Positions 11,162 through 23,400 of a stretch of DNA of 64,000 bases are shown piece after piece. This stretch comes from Plenodomus lindquistii (taxonomy: Eukaryota > Ascomycota > Dothideomycetes > Pleosporales > Leptosphaeriaceae), in NCBI GenBank assembly GCA_025504975.1, contig JANUWI010000001.1:3720001-3784000 (forward strand), given 5' to 3'. The notes under the pieces are model-generated. The model did no database searches. It was given only the letters and a program-made list of their open reading frames with translations, and was not told the origin of the DNA. Each line of letters starts with the position of its first letter. The first letter of the stretch is position 1. Position numbers and translations under genes: made by a program.

Positions 11162-11600
11162 ATGGATCCAAGAAAGATCAAGCCGCCGTTTCTATGACTT
11201 GTGCCGAACAAATAGTCTGTAGCCGAACTGAGCAGCTTGGAGATGCATGTGTGTGTGGGTGTACATATCCCCCAGATAACTTACCTAAAACTTTCTTCTT
11301 CCGCGCTGAAAGGGTTAGGTGGTGTTCGGAAAAGTTAGAAGAAGCGATTGTGACGCCATCCCATGTCTTCTCGCCCTAGCATTCAAAGTCTGCCCTAGAA
11401 ATTGCCGAGATTCGACGCTATGTCTTGCGCCAGAAGACTTACATGTGAAATAAACGTGTGAGCGTGGAGGTCGATTGCACATAAAAGCTCATGCCATGCT
11501 GCTTCCACATTCCTCTTCCTCACTACGAGTGCCACATTGTTTTCCAAAAAAGACTAAGCACCTATCCATGTGCTGATTCCCCTTCAGTGACCACTAGAGA
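8400..11600. repeat. Degenerate tandem array of about thirteen ~250-bp units, most with a TATA-like box
   Basis: TATA-like boxes recur at about 8408, 8727, 9017, 9290, 9522, 9749, 9988, 10233, 10519, 10761, 11260 and 11483, spaced mostly 220-320 bp. One further unit near 11010 lacks the box. Each box is followed by TCAC/CTCAC-rich sequence, then a CTTCCCACNACG-like block about 45-60 bp downstream, then a TTYGAAAA block (for example GGTTTGAAAAGG at 9580, GGTTCAAAAAGG at 9800, GATTTGAAAAGG at 10580). The 3' half of many units repeats GTGGTTNTTGTGAGA...GAAAAA, then GATGATTTGGA (9472, 9940, 10189, 10426, 10911). Identity between units is moderate and indels are common. No open frame is conserved across units. 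Function is unknown; candidate ncRNA cluster or decayed minisatellite. Confidence 0.7.
11136..11161. repeat. (TG)n microsatellite inside the tandem array
   Basis: About thirteen TG dinucleotides interrupt the tandem array between its eleventh and twelfth units. Confidence 0.85.
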
Positions 11601-12778
11601 TGTCGTCTAAAGATCACGCATGACACAGGGATAATCTTGTTCAGAGTGGCTCGCGGGGCGTAGATGAGGTATCGAGAGTTGTTGCGACACGTCATGTGAC
11701 CCTTCAAGACATAGGGTCGAGCACGGAGGCAGATGGCGCACATCTCGGTTGACGTTACCACAGCTGATGTAGAAAGTATCGAAGCCGGGATTCTGCTATG
11801 ACATGCTTTTGGAGAGTTTGGAAGGAGGCGGGAATCTAGGAGAGGGAAATGACTCGGATCATTTCATCGATGCGAGCCGGGCTGACGTATGGGATATGCT
11901 GTCCGCCGTCAGGGTGTACAGCATGCTCCTAGCCATGATATTGCGACGGTCACGGTGCGTACCACATGAACGTCTTCGTGACAGGCTTGTGCGAGATAAC
12001 GAGGAACCACGCGGCATGAACTCTTCCCCTTGGACATGACATAAAAAGCAAAAACAAAAGGAAGGAAGTTATTCCGAAAAGTGACCATGCCGTGGGATGA
12101 TGTGTCCACAACGGGTAATCCGTGATGTTGAGATTTCAAGCGTTGAGGGTCTAGGGGCGGCGAAAGGAAGCCATGGAAGGCGGCTGGAAAGCCGAAGACG
12201 GGCCGGGAGCGCCGATCACGCCAGGCGCAGCATGTGCGGCGAGATTGGCGATGCAGGGTCCACTGCCTGCTGATTGCAGAGTTAGGAACACTGCAATACT
12301 TGAGCTGCTGTGGATGAAGAGGAGACGTCGTGAGAACTGCAATACAAGAGACACTACTGGTGGTGAGAGTGATGCAAGTATGGATGTTGTATTCATGTTA
12401 CTACCCCAGATTCCCTCCGCCATGGAGCGCATTTCTGGCGCCACGCACGACCCCTGCACGGATCGCTCACCGCCCCGAAGAAACATTTTCGTCGCCCCCT
12501 TTCGCGCCTCGACCCACCCAGAATCCACTTTCACGATATTTAAGGCATACAAGTAAGCCTATCCGTTCGCTGTGCCGTTCCCCGCATTCAGCCATCTTCA
12601 ACTTGCCCACATCACACTTTCGCTTAGTTGTTGTCATCTGCGTTGTCGTACTGCAAAGTCTACGTTACCACCTGCTGCCACCAAACATCACACCTGTCAC
12701 ATCCATCACTCCGTCAAGTCACTCGTCAAATCTTCATCTTCACCCATAAACCTCAACACCACACACACATCACCAAAC
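11601..12778. other. Intergenic region, no gene seen; distal part is probably leader of the next gene
   Basis: No frame shows recognisable domains. From about 12560 to 12778 the plus strand is C/T/A-rich with few G residues, as in a fungal promoter/5' leader for the small gene at 12779. Confidence 0.5.
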
Positions 12779-13108
12779 ATGTTCGCACGCATCGCCACCC
12801 GCGCCGCCTTTGCAGGCAAGCGCGTCACACCTGCCGCCGCGCGCTTCAACAGTTCCAGCTCCTCCAGCACTGCCGCTCGCGTTATCCAGATGGCCGCTGA
12901 GGCCGAGCGACCTTGTATGTTCTTCTCCGCTTCTCACACTATGCACAACTTGTCCATGGACATGTTCGCTGACTTCGCAATAACAGCCGCCGCTGAAGCC
13001 GCCGTCCCCGCTCTCTGGGCCGTCTGCGGTGTCCTCACATTCACCGCCTGGAACCGCATGGGCGAGCGTAGCGCAGAGGGCAACGTAGAGAAGCTGCTTA
13101 TCGTCTAA
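12779..13108 (+). CDS. Small mitochondrial single-span membrane protein, unidentified
   Basis: Two exons (12779-12914, 12987-13108; 72-bp intron GTATGT...AACAG, phase 1) give 85 residues. The first ~30 residues are rich in Arg, Ala and Ser with no acidic residue (MFARIATRAAF..., then a serine run), which looks like a mitochondrial presequence. The second exon encodes a hydrophobic segment (AVPALWAVCGVLTFTAW) followed by a short charged tail ending EKLLIV. This is the shape of small accessory subunits of respiratory complexes or the ATP synthase, but I cannot name the family. An in-frame ATG at 12572 would prepend a leader-like sequence rich in His and Ser, so the ATG at 12779 with A at -3 (AAACATG) is preferred. 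Intron position and a clean frame support a real gene. Confidence 0.7.
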   Translation: MFARIATRAAFAGKRVTPAAARFNSSSSSSTAARVIQMAAEAERPCMFFSASHTMHNLSMDMFADFAITAAAEAAVPALWAVCGVLTFTAWNRMGERSAEGNVEKLLIV

Positions 13109-14776
13109 GCTATTTTCCTTCGTTCTTTCGACATCGATCTTGGCACAAAGGTCCTGTCTGTCCCTACAACCACCTTGGCTATGCTGCATAGCATGATTGG
13201 GATAGATTAGACTTTTTGGGTATCACACTTGAACATATGCATCCATGGTTTGCCTGCACGCTGTTGCATTTGGTATGCGCATGGCTATGCGTTTGGGAAG
13301 GAAATCGGCTTGGTAATGGCTACGGCCCCAGCTTGGGCATTTGGGGGGAACTTGGACATGATACTCTCAGGCGTTTTGGAAATTCATCAACCGACATACT
13401 TGGGCGTTGAGCTCGGACTGCATATTTCTCTCCTTCATGGGCTATGTTCGTGATGTTATGTAACGCTGGTGGTTATGTCCAACGTACGGCACCGTTGACG
13501 CACATCTTCACCCCGCAGTCATGAACGTTGCGCGCATCCGAATGATCACTACACCTAGACTAACATACAGCCAGCCTATCAACTCCCCCTCTTCCCCTAA
13601 GATCGAACCCACCAGCGCATAGTCTACATCCAATCTGCAGCACAAGCAAGACCATCTCCACACCCCTGCCCCTTTCCACCTCCCCTCGTGTCTCCATCCC
13701 CTCCAACTCACTCAACACACGCCAATCTTCCGCACCCCCAGCACCGCCCCCAAAAAGCCCACACACATCCCTCTCACCCCTCCCCAGACTTCCTCGCCAC
13801 ACCCTCCCCCTCCCCAACTCTCCACACCAAATACCGCGCTCACCTAAGCACCCCTCACCCACCCCATCCTCTCCAATCCAGTCTACCCCATGAACAGTGT
13901 ACCACCAGAACCCCATTATCCTTGGGAAGAATATAGTGCTCCCCACATTGTAACCTCACGCCATCCATGCACAACACACTCATACCCTACCCACCTGCCT
14001 TTCCCACACCTCCGTTCGTGCGCCATGTCGGCATTTGAAAATGGGTGCCGATCGCTCGCTCGCTCGCTCGCGTGGCATGGCATGGCATGTACGTCGAAAT
14101 TTGGACGGTGCGGGAGTGATCTGATGCGATGTCGCGTGATCAGAGTTGGGACGAGAACGAGAATGAAAGGATGGAGGGATGCAATACGAAGCTTGGTGCG
14201 GCTTATGTGAGCTTGGTTTGTTGCTGGGGGGGTAATGAGGAGTAAGGCGCGGACTAGGGTTGAGGCTTGTGGAGAGGAGGGTTGAGGGGTTGTTGTGGGG
14301 GGATGGGAGCGTGATGATGTAAAGTGCTTCGGACATTCTTTGGATCATTGCAGAGATAGTTCGGGACGCACGTATCATCGTATCTGACGATGGATTCCTG
14401 CCACCCAAGAGCGATTCTTCGTGAGGATGCTGCGGTTTAGACTTCACCATGGTCGTTCTAAGATGCGTGGAGGCGATCTTTGTTCGAAATTCAAGGTACA
14501 AGCGATGCATTTTCATTGCTTCTGAAGATATGGGTTATATGGCACCAAACGCCTAACCCGAAACCCAAATTTCCCCCCAAAGTATACTGTATGAAGGGTT
14601 GTGACAAAGGAAAAGTAGCCCTAGAGTATGTACAAAGGAAAAAAAAAACTAAGATGACGGGCTTGTATCGCCCTTGTAATAGCAACCCCTTCGTCCCGTT
14701 AGGATCAGGTCAGTTGCCTTGAATGCGCCATGATAATGCAGTCTACACCCTCCTCTTCACCCTCATCCCTCTTTCT
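13109..14776. other. Intergenic region with low-complexity stretches, no gene seen
   Basis: 13600-13900 is very C-rich (many CCCC and CACC words), which opens long but meaningless frames on both strands. Around 14050-14085 there is a short CGCT/TGGCA simple repeat. I see no RNA gene. Confidence 0.5.
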
Positions 14777-16683
14777 TCAAAAATCCCACAACGTCCCAAA
14801 GGCATGCATCCCCGCAATATGACACCCCTGCATCATCTCATCATTTCCCTGCATATTACTCGTGATGAAGATAACCTCCGCGCCAAACCTATGCCACGTA
14901 TCCTTGAGCAGTTCCATGGTATCAGGTCGCCCACCGCGCTTCTTCGAGTCCCACAGGATCATACGCTCAGGCTCGATGTTGTTGTGTATGAGGCCGGAGA
15001 TGGTGGGGCCAAAGGTGCGTTCTTGGTCTGAGCCGATCCAGATGAGAAACCAGTCTTTGGACTGGATGCAGGTTGAGAGTGCGGCGCCGATGCCGGTGCC
15101 GGTGCAGATGCGTATGCCGCGTTTGAACATTGCAGAGGCGTGGCCCACGCCGGCTGGGGAGTGTTAGTTGTAAGTGACACAATGGACAAGGGCATGACTT
15201 ACCGAACTTTAGCTCTCGCGTCCAGATTGTCTTTGGTGGGTTGTCGACGAGGCTCTTGGTGAAGTCGCCTTGGACACCGCAGATCAGGTAGTGCTCGCCT
15301 GACTTGCGGCCCTCGCTGATGATGCCGAAGGCGTGGTACTCCATAATGGATGTGCGACTAATGCGTGCGAGAAGACCTTGCTGCATGCCGCGGTTGAATC
15401 GGAGTACTGCGACTTTCGGTGATGGGATCTCAATATGAACTGGAACTTCGCGGAGGGTGACCCATGGGAGAAGAATACTGTAAAAAGTCAGTCAAGTCGA
15501 GAACAGTGGGTAGGTTGATAGTACAAGATCGTCATGAACACTGCAAACCACAGTTCTTGTGTGCTGAGCAGAGAGTTTGCGCTGTTATCCCATTCACCAG
15601 TCTTGATGTTATACTGGTTCCCAAGAACGACAAAAACCCATGTCATCTGTTCCACGTCAGCGGGAACCATGGAGCATCATGAATGTGCGTACTGCAAGGC
15701 CCAGCCATCCAACAAACCGATGCCATCGCTCGAATACATTGTGGAAGGTGCTAGATGGCCATTAGTGTGGGAATTCCATTTGCAGACATGGACTACAGAC
15801 TTTCGAATATAGGGCAGCGCACTAAGAATGGAGATGAAGATGAGGACGTTGGTGATAATGCCTGTAGCAATGACGGAGGGATGCTGAACTGCGCGATACC
15901 GGATGATGTCAACAATTTTGTACACAAACCAACTGTTTCTCAATTAGTCACGGCTGGGAAACGGGCATAGGGACACATACGCGGCACCAGATAGTGCACA
16001 TCCCGAATGAACACCTCCAGCGTGTTGCAGAGCTGACGTAATCGCTAGCTTCACTCGAATCGGAGCCCACTAACGATCTTGTCAGTTACTCAGGCTATCA
16101 ATCGTTTCGAGAAGCTACTCACACTCCGAAAGCCATAAATCGCAACAAGATATAGGAATCGAAACCACAGCTCGTTCCGCATCATGATGGACACAAGCAA
16201 GTTGCCTAACACGAGGGCTGCCAAGTGATCCTCGGCATAAGTGAAATGACCTGTGGCAGCCAATATAATCCCAATCAAGTTGAGTGAAACTATGAACGTG
16301 AAGAACTTGCGGTAGGTGTTGAACCAGAGATCAGCGAGAACCCATCGACTGGCTTTTGGCTTTTCAGGTTTTGGTTTGGGAACGACAGTCTTGAGCTCGG
16401 CGGCGATACTTGGTCTGCGTCCTTTGGGAAAGGCCAACGATAGTTCTGGTACACTGGGGTTCGGTGTGATGCCCTCGTGAACAGGTGATAGGGGTGATAG
16501 CTTGGAGTCGGAGAGTTGGCCATTGGCGTGTGACGGTTTCTCTTGTGATAGGTAGACGGATGATGACGGCGGTGTTGGAAGTTTCACCAGTTCGGTCGTA
16601 CTGTCGTACATGCCCTTTTCCATATCGTCGACGGAATCAATGCTACGACCACTGGCAGAGCAGTCATGTTGAGAGAGTCCCAT
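14777..16683 (-). CDS. tmpA: TmpA-like integral membrane oxidoreductase
   Basis: Seven exons: 16123-16683, 15981-16069, 15801-15932, 15693-15750, 15525-15646, 15203-15477, 14777-15153. The six introns are 46-53 bp and all junctions keep frame, giving 537 residues. Donors include GTGAGT, GTATGT and GTAAGT, and a weaker GTCTGT at the third. Residues 1-115 are polar and probably disordered. A block of hydrophobic helices follows (FFTFIVSLNLIGIILAATG, then helices in exons 2-5 with SALQHAGGVHSGCALSGAAW), then a soluble C-terminal half with GVQGDFTKSLVDNPP, ICTGTGIGAALSTC (nucleotide-binding-like glycine loop) and a conserved C-terminus ending FGTLWDF. This matches, from memory, fungal TmpA, a plasma-membrane protein with ferric-reductase-like NAD-binding character that promotes conidiation in Aspergillus nidulans. 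The redox reaction is not defined. The name is given by similarity. Confidence 0.82.
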
Positions 16684-19112
16684 TTTGATGTCTTGTCGCT
16701 GGTATCAAGTCGCGTATGCGCAAGCAAAGGAGACCAGGGTAGGAAACGTCGAAGCAACGTTGCTGAGAAAGCAGATCGCAGGGGGGTGTTGATGTGAATT
16801 GCTCAAGTAGCTACATCCAAGCTGGCAGCGGGTGAGTCTTAATCAATGATGGAGAGCTAAGCCCCACCACTTGGGTGCCCTTTGATGCACAAGATACACA
16901 TAGGTACATGCTTCGATCGATCATCTTGGTGGCATGCGCCCGCCGATATGCCGAGAGTGAATGGTATTAAGTTTGACTGCAGCTGAAGGGGTGGCGCGGT
17001 ATCACGAGGGCAACTGCCGTCCGTGCTGACCCCAAAGTCGGGACCGATACTACTCGGTCCGTGGAAGTAATTTGGAACGTGATAGTGATGCCTTGCAATT
17101 CCTTGTCAGCCCTGTTGTCGATCATGATGTGTCCAGAAACATGTCAGAAAGTGGGTAATCGAATTCCGGCCAAAAGTGTAGATCTGCAGTACTAGTTGTA
17201 ATGTGAGTTGAATGCTAGTGTTGACAGACAGTAGACTGCATTGGTCTCGGATAGTATGCGCCGAGACTCCTACAGCCGTAACGCTCATGGCGACCGCTTC
17301 AAGTAGTAATGCGGATAAAATCCTCGATTATCTTGGGGGCGTTCCATCATGACAAGAGGCGTTGATGATGAGACATTGCGCGCGCAAAAAAGCCGTGTTC
17401 TAGTACAGGTGCGCGTAGCCACCGAGCTCCGCCGTGTCCAATTCGACCAGCACGGCTTGTATGATGTACAGTTGGTTCGTGCAAGCAAGCAGTCCCATCA
17501 AACCAGCGTAGCGAAGTGAAAAATACTCATAGACGGGGAGAAGCGGTCTAGCCATACATCTTGGCCGTTCGTAACTCGCCTTGAATTATCGATCGCGCGT
17601 AATACTTGGTATTATCAGCTGCGTACATCCGAGAAAGTAGACCCGTAGACACAGATGTGCCCACTATGGCTCGACAGGCCCCACTGTCTTTTAGCAGTTG
17701 GGTGACCTGATCGACTGTCATTGTGATCAAATGAGTTAGACCGATCAGTAACAAAAAGAAAGTCCACGCTTCCACAGGCATAGATTACACTGTTGTCAGG
17801 CGCAGCAACCCGACAGTGCGGAGCCGCCACAGGTATCATGTATCGACAGCCTGTAAAACTGCACAGACATAACTACCCACCAGAGTAATCACGGCTTTCC
17901 GCTGGGCTTGGAAAGTTTCTTGCAGTGGCTTTCTGTCGTAGCTTCGAGCTCGTGGACTAAGATCCTGTTGCCTGGTCTGGGGAATGTGCTCACGACGTTT
18001 GGACTAGCTTCAGCTAGGGATATTGCGGCTCAAGTGCCACGGTCCGACTTCCGCCTGGTCAAAGATCTGGTCTTGCGTACTGGTGAATGTCGACATGTCG
18101 GAACACCGACAACCTCCGTGGCTGATGGCAAGCATGCAGCAGTGTCTGAAAGCTCCCATCGTTTGAAGTCATATCTGCGCTCTCATCTGATATGATGTCA
18201 TTGATCGCACCACGCGAGAGTCATAGGTACGTCGGGTGTGCATGTCATATAGACAACGAGAACCGTCAATCTATGTAGATGAGGGTGGCCCGTGGGGTCA
18301 ACCGTCCCGGAACGGATCTGTATTAGCGTATTTCTGCTGCGGAACGTCCACAAGTGTGCCGCCGCTTAAGCCGCGCTAAAGAATCGTATGTTTCACTCTT
18401 TGCGAGCCCGAGGCTTGCCTGCGCACCTTTGGCATCGCTCGCATCGTCCCAGAACGTGAACCAGACAAGAAACGACAACGAAGAGATCTGACAGGCTGAG
18501 CGCCCAATACGAGGTCATATCATAACGCTCTGTGCCATGGACCGATGTAGATACGAGGAAATACGCCGTTTTTTGTACCTTTGAGCACGAAGCCTGTCAG
18601 CAGCTAGAGCCACGTCAAGCCAGGGCAGCATGCTGCGGGAACCGTTCGAAAGTTCTCCTGATCGTCTTAGATCTGCACACGGTCCACAGCACATACGATT
18701 CTAGGGGTTGTGGCGATCAACGCATTCTCCATATATAGATTCGTTGACGTTGCTATCAGTCAGCCCTAGGAGAGACTGTGGTTGTCAGATTCGGCGGTTC
18801 CACTCTTCAAAGAATATCGAAAGCAGTGGTGCCAGGAGTTCGGTGTGCCCGAGAACGTCGCAGGCTCGTATGGCAGTAAAGATTAGAAGACTGACTGTTG
18901 AACAGCGTTCGGTGTCAAAGATCACATCGTATTGGGTGAGGATGTCAGATGGGTGAGGATGTCAGACTCAAAGCAGGGCAGGCAACTCTGCGCCTCGCTA
19001 GCGTCTTGGCAAACTCCCACCCCTTTCATGCGGCATCGGTGCAAAGCCCAGCCTTCACCACGATCGTGCGGCGCCCAGAAGTACTACAACATCTCAATCC
19101 AGTCATCGCACC
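16684..19112. other. Long intergenic region, no supported gene
   Basis: A short minus-strand stretch at about 17548-17781 reads like a fragment of an adenylate-forming enzyme but is not supported further. A tandem duplication of the 17-mer GGGTGAGGATGTCAGAT lies at about 18934-18970. Nothing else is recognisable. Confidence 0.45.
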
Positions 19113-19913
19113 ATGCCCAACACCAAACCTTTCCCAGCAATCACAGGTAGTTGCGTGTGCAATACAGTTCGGTATCGGCTCCTCACTTCCCCACTTTACT
19201 GCTATGCCTGTCATTGTGCCGACTGTCAAAAGGCTTCCGGCAGTGCTTTCAGTCTCTTCCTCAACATCGAGCTATTCAACATCCGGATCATCTCAGCAAC
19301 GGCCCCGGTAGCAGTCATCCGCGAAAAGAAGCCTGGGCATTTTGATCGGCATGTAGAGTGCGCGAGGTGCAAGTCTGAACTGTGGAGCAACAACTCATTG
19401 GGCGATGCCATTGCCGACCTCCGCGTGGGCACTTTGGACTACCCAAGTTTAATGGAACCGGATCTGCACATGTTTGTTGATAGCAAGCTTGAATGGTTGA
19501 TCCTACCGCCAGGTGCAAAGGTCGCGCCAAAGAGCTTCGATCTCAAAGACTTGTGGCCTAAAAGTAGCCTCGATAGACTTGACATTTGCCTGAAAAAGAC
19601 TGAAGAGATGAAGCAAAGGAAAGAAGTAGAAGCAGCAGCGGCCGCTGCAGTCGTATCGCAACAACAGAGTTCAGCAGCCAATCAAAGCTCGGAAACTGAA
19701 GCGGAAGCGGAAGCGGAAGAGACGAGCGGCGAAGGCGAAAAGACACCGACTGCTGGAGAGTTCGGTGAAAAGGAATTGGAGGAGGACGAAGCTTTCGAGA
19801 AACGGTTCAAGGAGACAGAAAAGGCCCTTCAGGAGCGGCTTGAGAAGCTTCGACTCAAGCTCGAAGAAGAGGAGGTCACGAGAAAGATGGAGACTACGAC
19901 CATCAAGGAATGA
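19113..19913 (+). CDS. GFA (CENP-V/GFA) zinc-binding domain protein with coiled-coil tail
   Basis: Intronless, 266 residues. The N-terminal ~130 residues form a GFA domain: CVC at 14-16, CHCADC giving C33, C35 and C38, and CARC giving C83 and C86. These are the usual zinc ligands of this fold, and GSCVCNTVRY is the typical domain start. Members include bacterial Gfa, once proposed to help formaldehyde react with glutathione, and many fungal proteins of unknown activity, so an enzymatic role is not claimed. Unlike typical single-domain members, residues about 165-266 form a low-complexity tail: an Ala run, a Glu/Ala repeat (EAEAEAEE), then a highly charged heptad-like segment (EKALQERLEKLRLKLEEEE) that should form a coiled coil. 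The tail frame stays clean, so it is probably a real extension. The neighbour at 20445 is convergent. Confidence 0.85.
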   Translation: MPNTKPFPAITGSCVCNTVRYRLLTSPLYCYACHCADCQKASGSAFSLFLNIELFNIRIISATAPVAVIREKKPGHFDRHVECARCKSELWSNNSLGDAIADLRVGTLDYPSLMEPDLHMFVDSKLEWLILPPGAKVAPKSFDLKDLWPKSSLDRLDICLKKTEEMKQRKEVEAAAAAAVVSQQQSSAANQSSETEAEAEAEETSGEGEKTPTAGEFGEKELEEDEAFEKRFKETEKALQERLEKLRLKLEEEEVTRKMETTTIKE

Positions 19914-20444
19914 TGATGATCGGCACCCAGACAAGTGGAATCTTACTGTGAGGTACCCGCCTACACCTTCCGATCATTCGCCAGGATTGCGGGACTAGAG
20001 GACGGTAGCGCGCTCCGAATAGAATCATCTCACTGGTGCTATTATGTCAGCTTGCGCGAGATCGCTAATACCCTACATGATGGAATAGTGACTGAACAGC
20101 CACCCTAACACGGGTAATCCACGGATGAGACTTCAAGCGAAAGCTAATCCACTTTGAACACGTTCGCAGGCGGTGAAAGACTTCCACGCGTGTCGTCGCT
20201 GCCACAAAAATGATGAATTGGTCGTGGGCATCGACTGAAGGGCAAACCTCACTCGACACAGTCAGCAACGATGAGGAGCTATGTGGGAATCGACGGTTCA
20301 CGGCAGATGGGACTGTGAGCAAAAGGAATGAGAGTGACTCCATATGTCTCCTACCAATACCCAGAATCCTATAGGGTGACTACATATGCATTTCTAGTAC
20401 TCCATGGTCATACAATTTATTCTGCGCCACGATCAAAGAAATTC
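19914..20444. other. Intergenic region between convergent genes, no gene seen
   Basis: Holds the 3' flanks of the GFA gene and of the minus-strand heme-dioxygenase fusion. No motif-bearing frame. Confidence 0.5.
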
Positions 20445-23400
20445 TCATGAGACTGGCGCGCCTCTACGATTCATCCCACCGGCCATCGCGCTCGCCTGCA
20501 GCCTGAATGACCTCAAGTTTCCAGTTGTGCTCCTGGACCGCCCATGTGGGGCCTCGGCTCCCACATTTGACATGTGGGGGATCAGCTTTGGACGTGATGG
20601 AGCACCATGTACTGATTGCGAACGATCGCGCTCACTTTGGGTCGCAACAGTGTGCGCTGGAGACGGAAGGTCTGTAGAACCGCGTTTCGGCCGTGTATTC
20701 ATCGTCGTCATCAAAGCTGACATCGCCGCTGCTGGAGAGACGTGCGCAGGCGTATGCGGTATCAAGGACGTCTGCATTGGTCGGCGTCCGCGCGCATCAT
20801 TTTGTGCGCTTTGCATTTCTTCGCGTTCATTTGACCGACTTCTTCCGAACGCCTTCCGAACCATCGATGAAGAACGGCTCGAAGGGGGTGTTGGCATGCC
20901 GTGAGCTGGTTGTGGCAGTGCTCCAAAGGTGTTCATGAGCTCCTCGAGGTTCATCGACTGCGGGAGCTTACTCAACCTCCGGATCGCCTTCTTGTTGACA
21001 TTCAGAAACTCTGACATTGCCTTGAGAGCATTGCTTTGAGTATGTTGTTCGTAAGCGGGTGCACCACTCGGCGTACTCATCGCGCGCGCTGTGTGTTGTT
21101 CGTTGAGATCCATGCTGCGAGGTGCAGCGAGCGAAGTGTGCTCCAAGTGGTTTTCAACCTGTGAGATGACCTGGTCGAAATCGACGTCTTGCTCATTGTG
21201 ACCAAGCCGATACGCCTGGGTAGACTTGACAGACATCTCCCGGGTCAAAACGAAGAACGATCCATCCCGAATCTTACTGTTGAGAATGTTCCATCGTGCC
21301 CGTGCAGGATTTATCTCGAGCTCAGGTTGAAACACTGAGTAACGCGCAAGCTTGGCGTAGAAGGCTTCGAGCTTGTTGGCCATTCGCTCCAGAATCTGCA
21401 CAAGGAAAGAAGACAACGAGACAATCCGATCAGCATCAGAACGAGTGTCCAGATCCATAACCGCGCCGAAAGCATCCATACCCGAGCATGCTTCATCCCG
21501 GATGGCTTCGAGGAATTCCATGTCGTACTGAACAGACCGCTGGGCGTATGCGATGATTCCCTTCTCGTGGTGGCGGGCGCTCTCGCTATTGCATGTAAAC
21601 TGTCCGATTTGCGAGATCTCATTAGCTGAGGTGACAGCCTCTTTTGAGCCTTTGGCGCGGGCGACTATACCGAGCACATCGGGGAGTTTTGTAGGCGTGC
21701 TTGAAGTTGAGGCGCTGGCTAGGACAAAGGAGATCTTGAGACAAAGTTCCTGAAGCTTCGATCCAAAAAGTATAGAGAACCCGCCCTGCAGCAGACGTGA
21801 CTGATAATGGTAGAACCGTCGCACGCCTCCCATATTGAGCATATCTTCTTGGAACCACACAGTCGATGACTCCATCATCATCCCGACTTCAAAATGTGAA
21901 GCCACGATTTGCTCAGTGGCAATGTGCAGGTATCCCTTCCATAAGTCGTAAAGCATGCCAAGTTCCTCCGAGTGGTACGCAGGCTTGGGTGTAAGCTCAC
22001 CAATGTAGTATTTGGTTAAGAGCGACGACACTTCGGGGTTGTTGGTATGAGCGAGAAGATCGAAAGATTTTGTGCAGTCGACGCCACCGTTCGATTTAAT
22101 GATGTTCGTACCGCCCGGGTGCATGGGACAAAAATCAGTACTACGTGTGATCAGCCTCAAATATCGCTAGGAAATATGCCACTTTGCTTACACGTCGTAG
22201 ACTTTTCCATGGACACCAATCCAGACGCGTGAGTCTGCAGTATGGCCCGTATGAAGCGCAAGTTGCGAAAGCGGTATTGTTGGCTGATTGCATGGAAGTG
22301 GCTTCGGTGTCATGAATACATCCAGCAAAAACCGCTTCTCGGCAAAAGCGGTGTTGAGGACACTTTCTGCTGTCTCCATCGTCGGAGAGCGATGATTGTA
22401 GAGCGCCTTCCGAATACCTGACATGACCGAGTCGAATACGCCGACGGAACCACAAACGTATAAGTAGCCTCCGATACCTCCCTGTTTCTGCACAAACTCT
22501 TGTCAGCATTGAGCGAGCGAACAGCGACCGAGTCACTGTCATCTTTGTGAGAGACGCCCTTACCTTTGACATGACGAGATCGCAGATGTATTGGCCCTGC
22601 TCAACGATTAGGCCGTCGATGTAACGAGGTGAAATCTCCTTCTCGACAAGATCTTGCGAACTCGGATCGTAGACGAGTCCTCTAGAGTCGCGCGAGAACG
22701 CCGTATGAACCTCAAGGAGACCCTCGTTGACATATTGCCGAAGTTCGTTCTCGTAGGCAAACTTTTCGCGCGTCTGCACACCCAGGTACAACGTCGTTTT
22801 GCCCCAAGCCTGGCCGCAACGAGCTTGCCAGAAGCTGCGAAACGGCGCAATACCACTACCACCAGCAAAGAGCGCGACCGGCGAGGTCTCATCAAAGGGC
22901 AGTTGGAATGCAAAAGGACGCGATATACCAATGAGCACGTCTTCGTCGTCCAACACATCCATCTCCTCACCAACTTGTGGATTCAGAAAGCCACTACTGA
23001 CGCCATTCCGAAGGATTTTACCAGTACCAGCAAACGTGCTGCACAACTCGTACTCCGACCGCGATATGGTAAGATCTACAGTGCTCGGCAACAACTCGTC
23101 CGAATAGTTGGATATGCTGTAAGTACGCGGGACCTCGATAGGGATGAGATCGCTCAGCCACGCGAGATCTCCGGAAAGATCAAACGCCTGATCCCAAACA
23201 CGAGGGGGCGTGTCGTTGACTGCTGCCTGTAGTAAGTCGCCGAGAGATGCTCGCACTGGCCATTCGTCGGTAGCAAGCACTTGAAGCACGGAATGCGACG
23301 AGGCGCGCAGTAGCGTATGCATTTTTGTTGCGAGTTCTTTTGTGATCGGTGCTAGATGACCCTTCCGTAGGATGTCGATCACATTGAGTTGTGGACTAGC

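Noticed and set aside
8400..11600. CRISPR-like array
   Set aside because: Units are long, diverged and lack identical short repeats with unique spacers; the organism is a eukaryote.
12572..12778. Upstream extension of the small mitochondrial protein from an ATG at 12572
   Set aside because: The extension is leader-like in composition and would bury the mitochondrial presequence; the ATG at 12779 has a better context.
13560..13946. Long frames in the C-rich stretch
   Set aside because: Composition alone (C-rich plus strand, G-rich minus strand) keeps the frames open; no motif or codon pattern supports coding.
17548..17781. Minus-strand stretch (TVDQVTQLLKDSGACRAIVGTS) reminiscent of an adenylate-forming enzyme
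   Set aside because: Only about 40 residues look suggestive, no AMP-binding signature is present and flanking frames are broken; too weak to call even a pseudogene.
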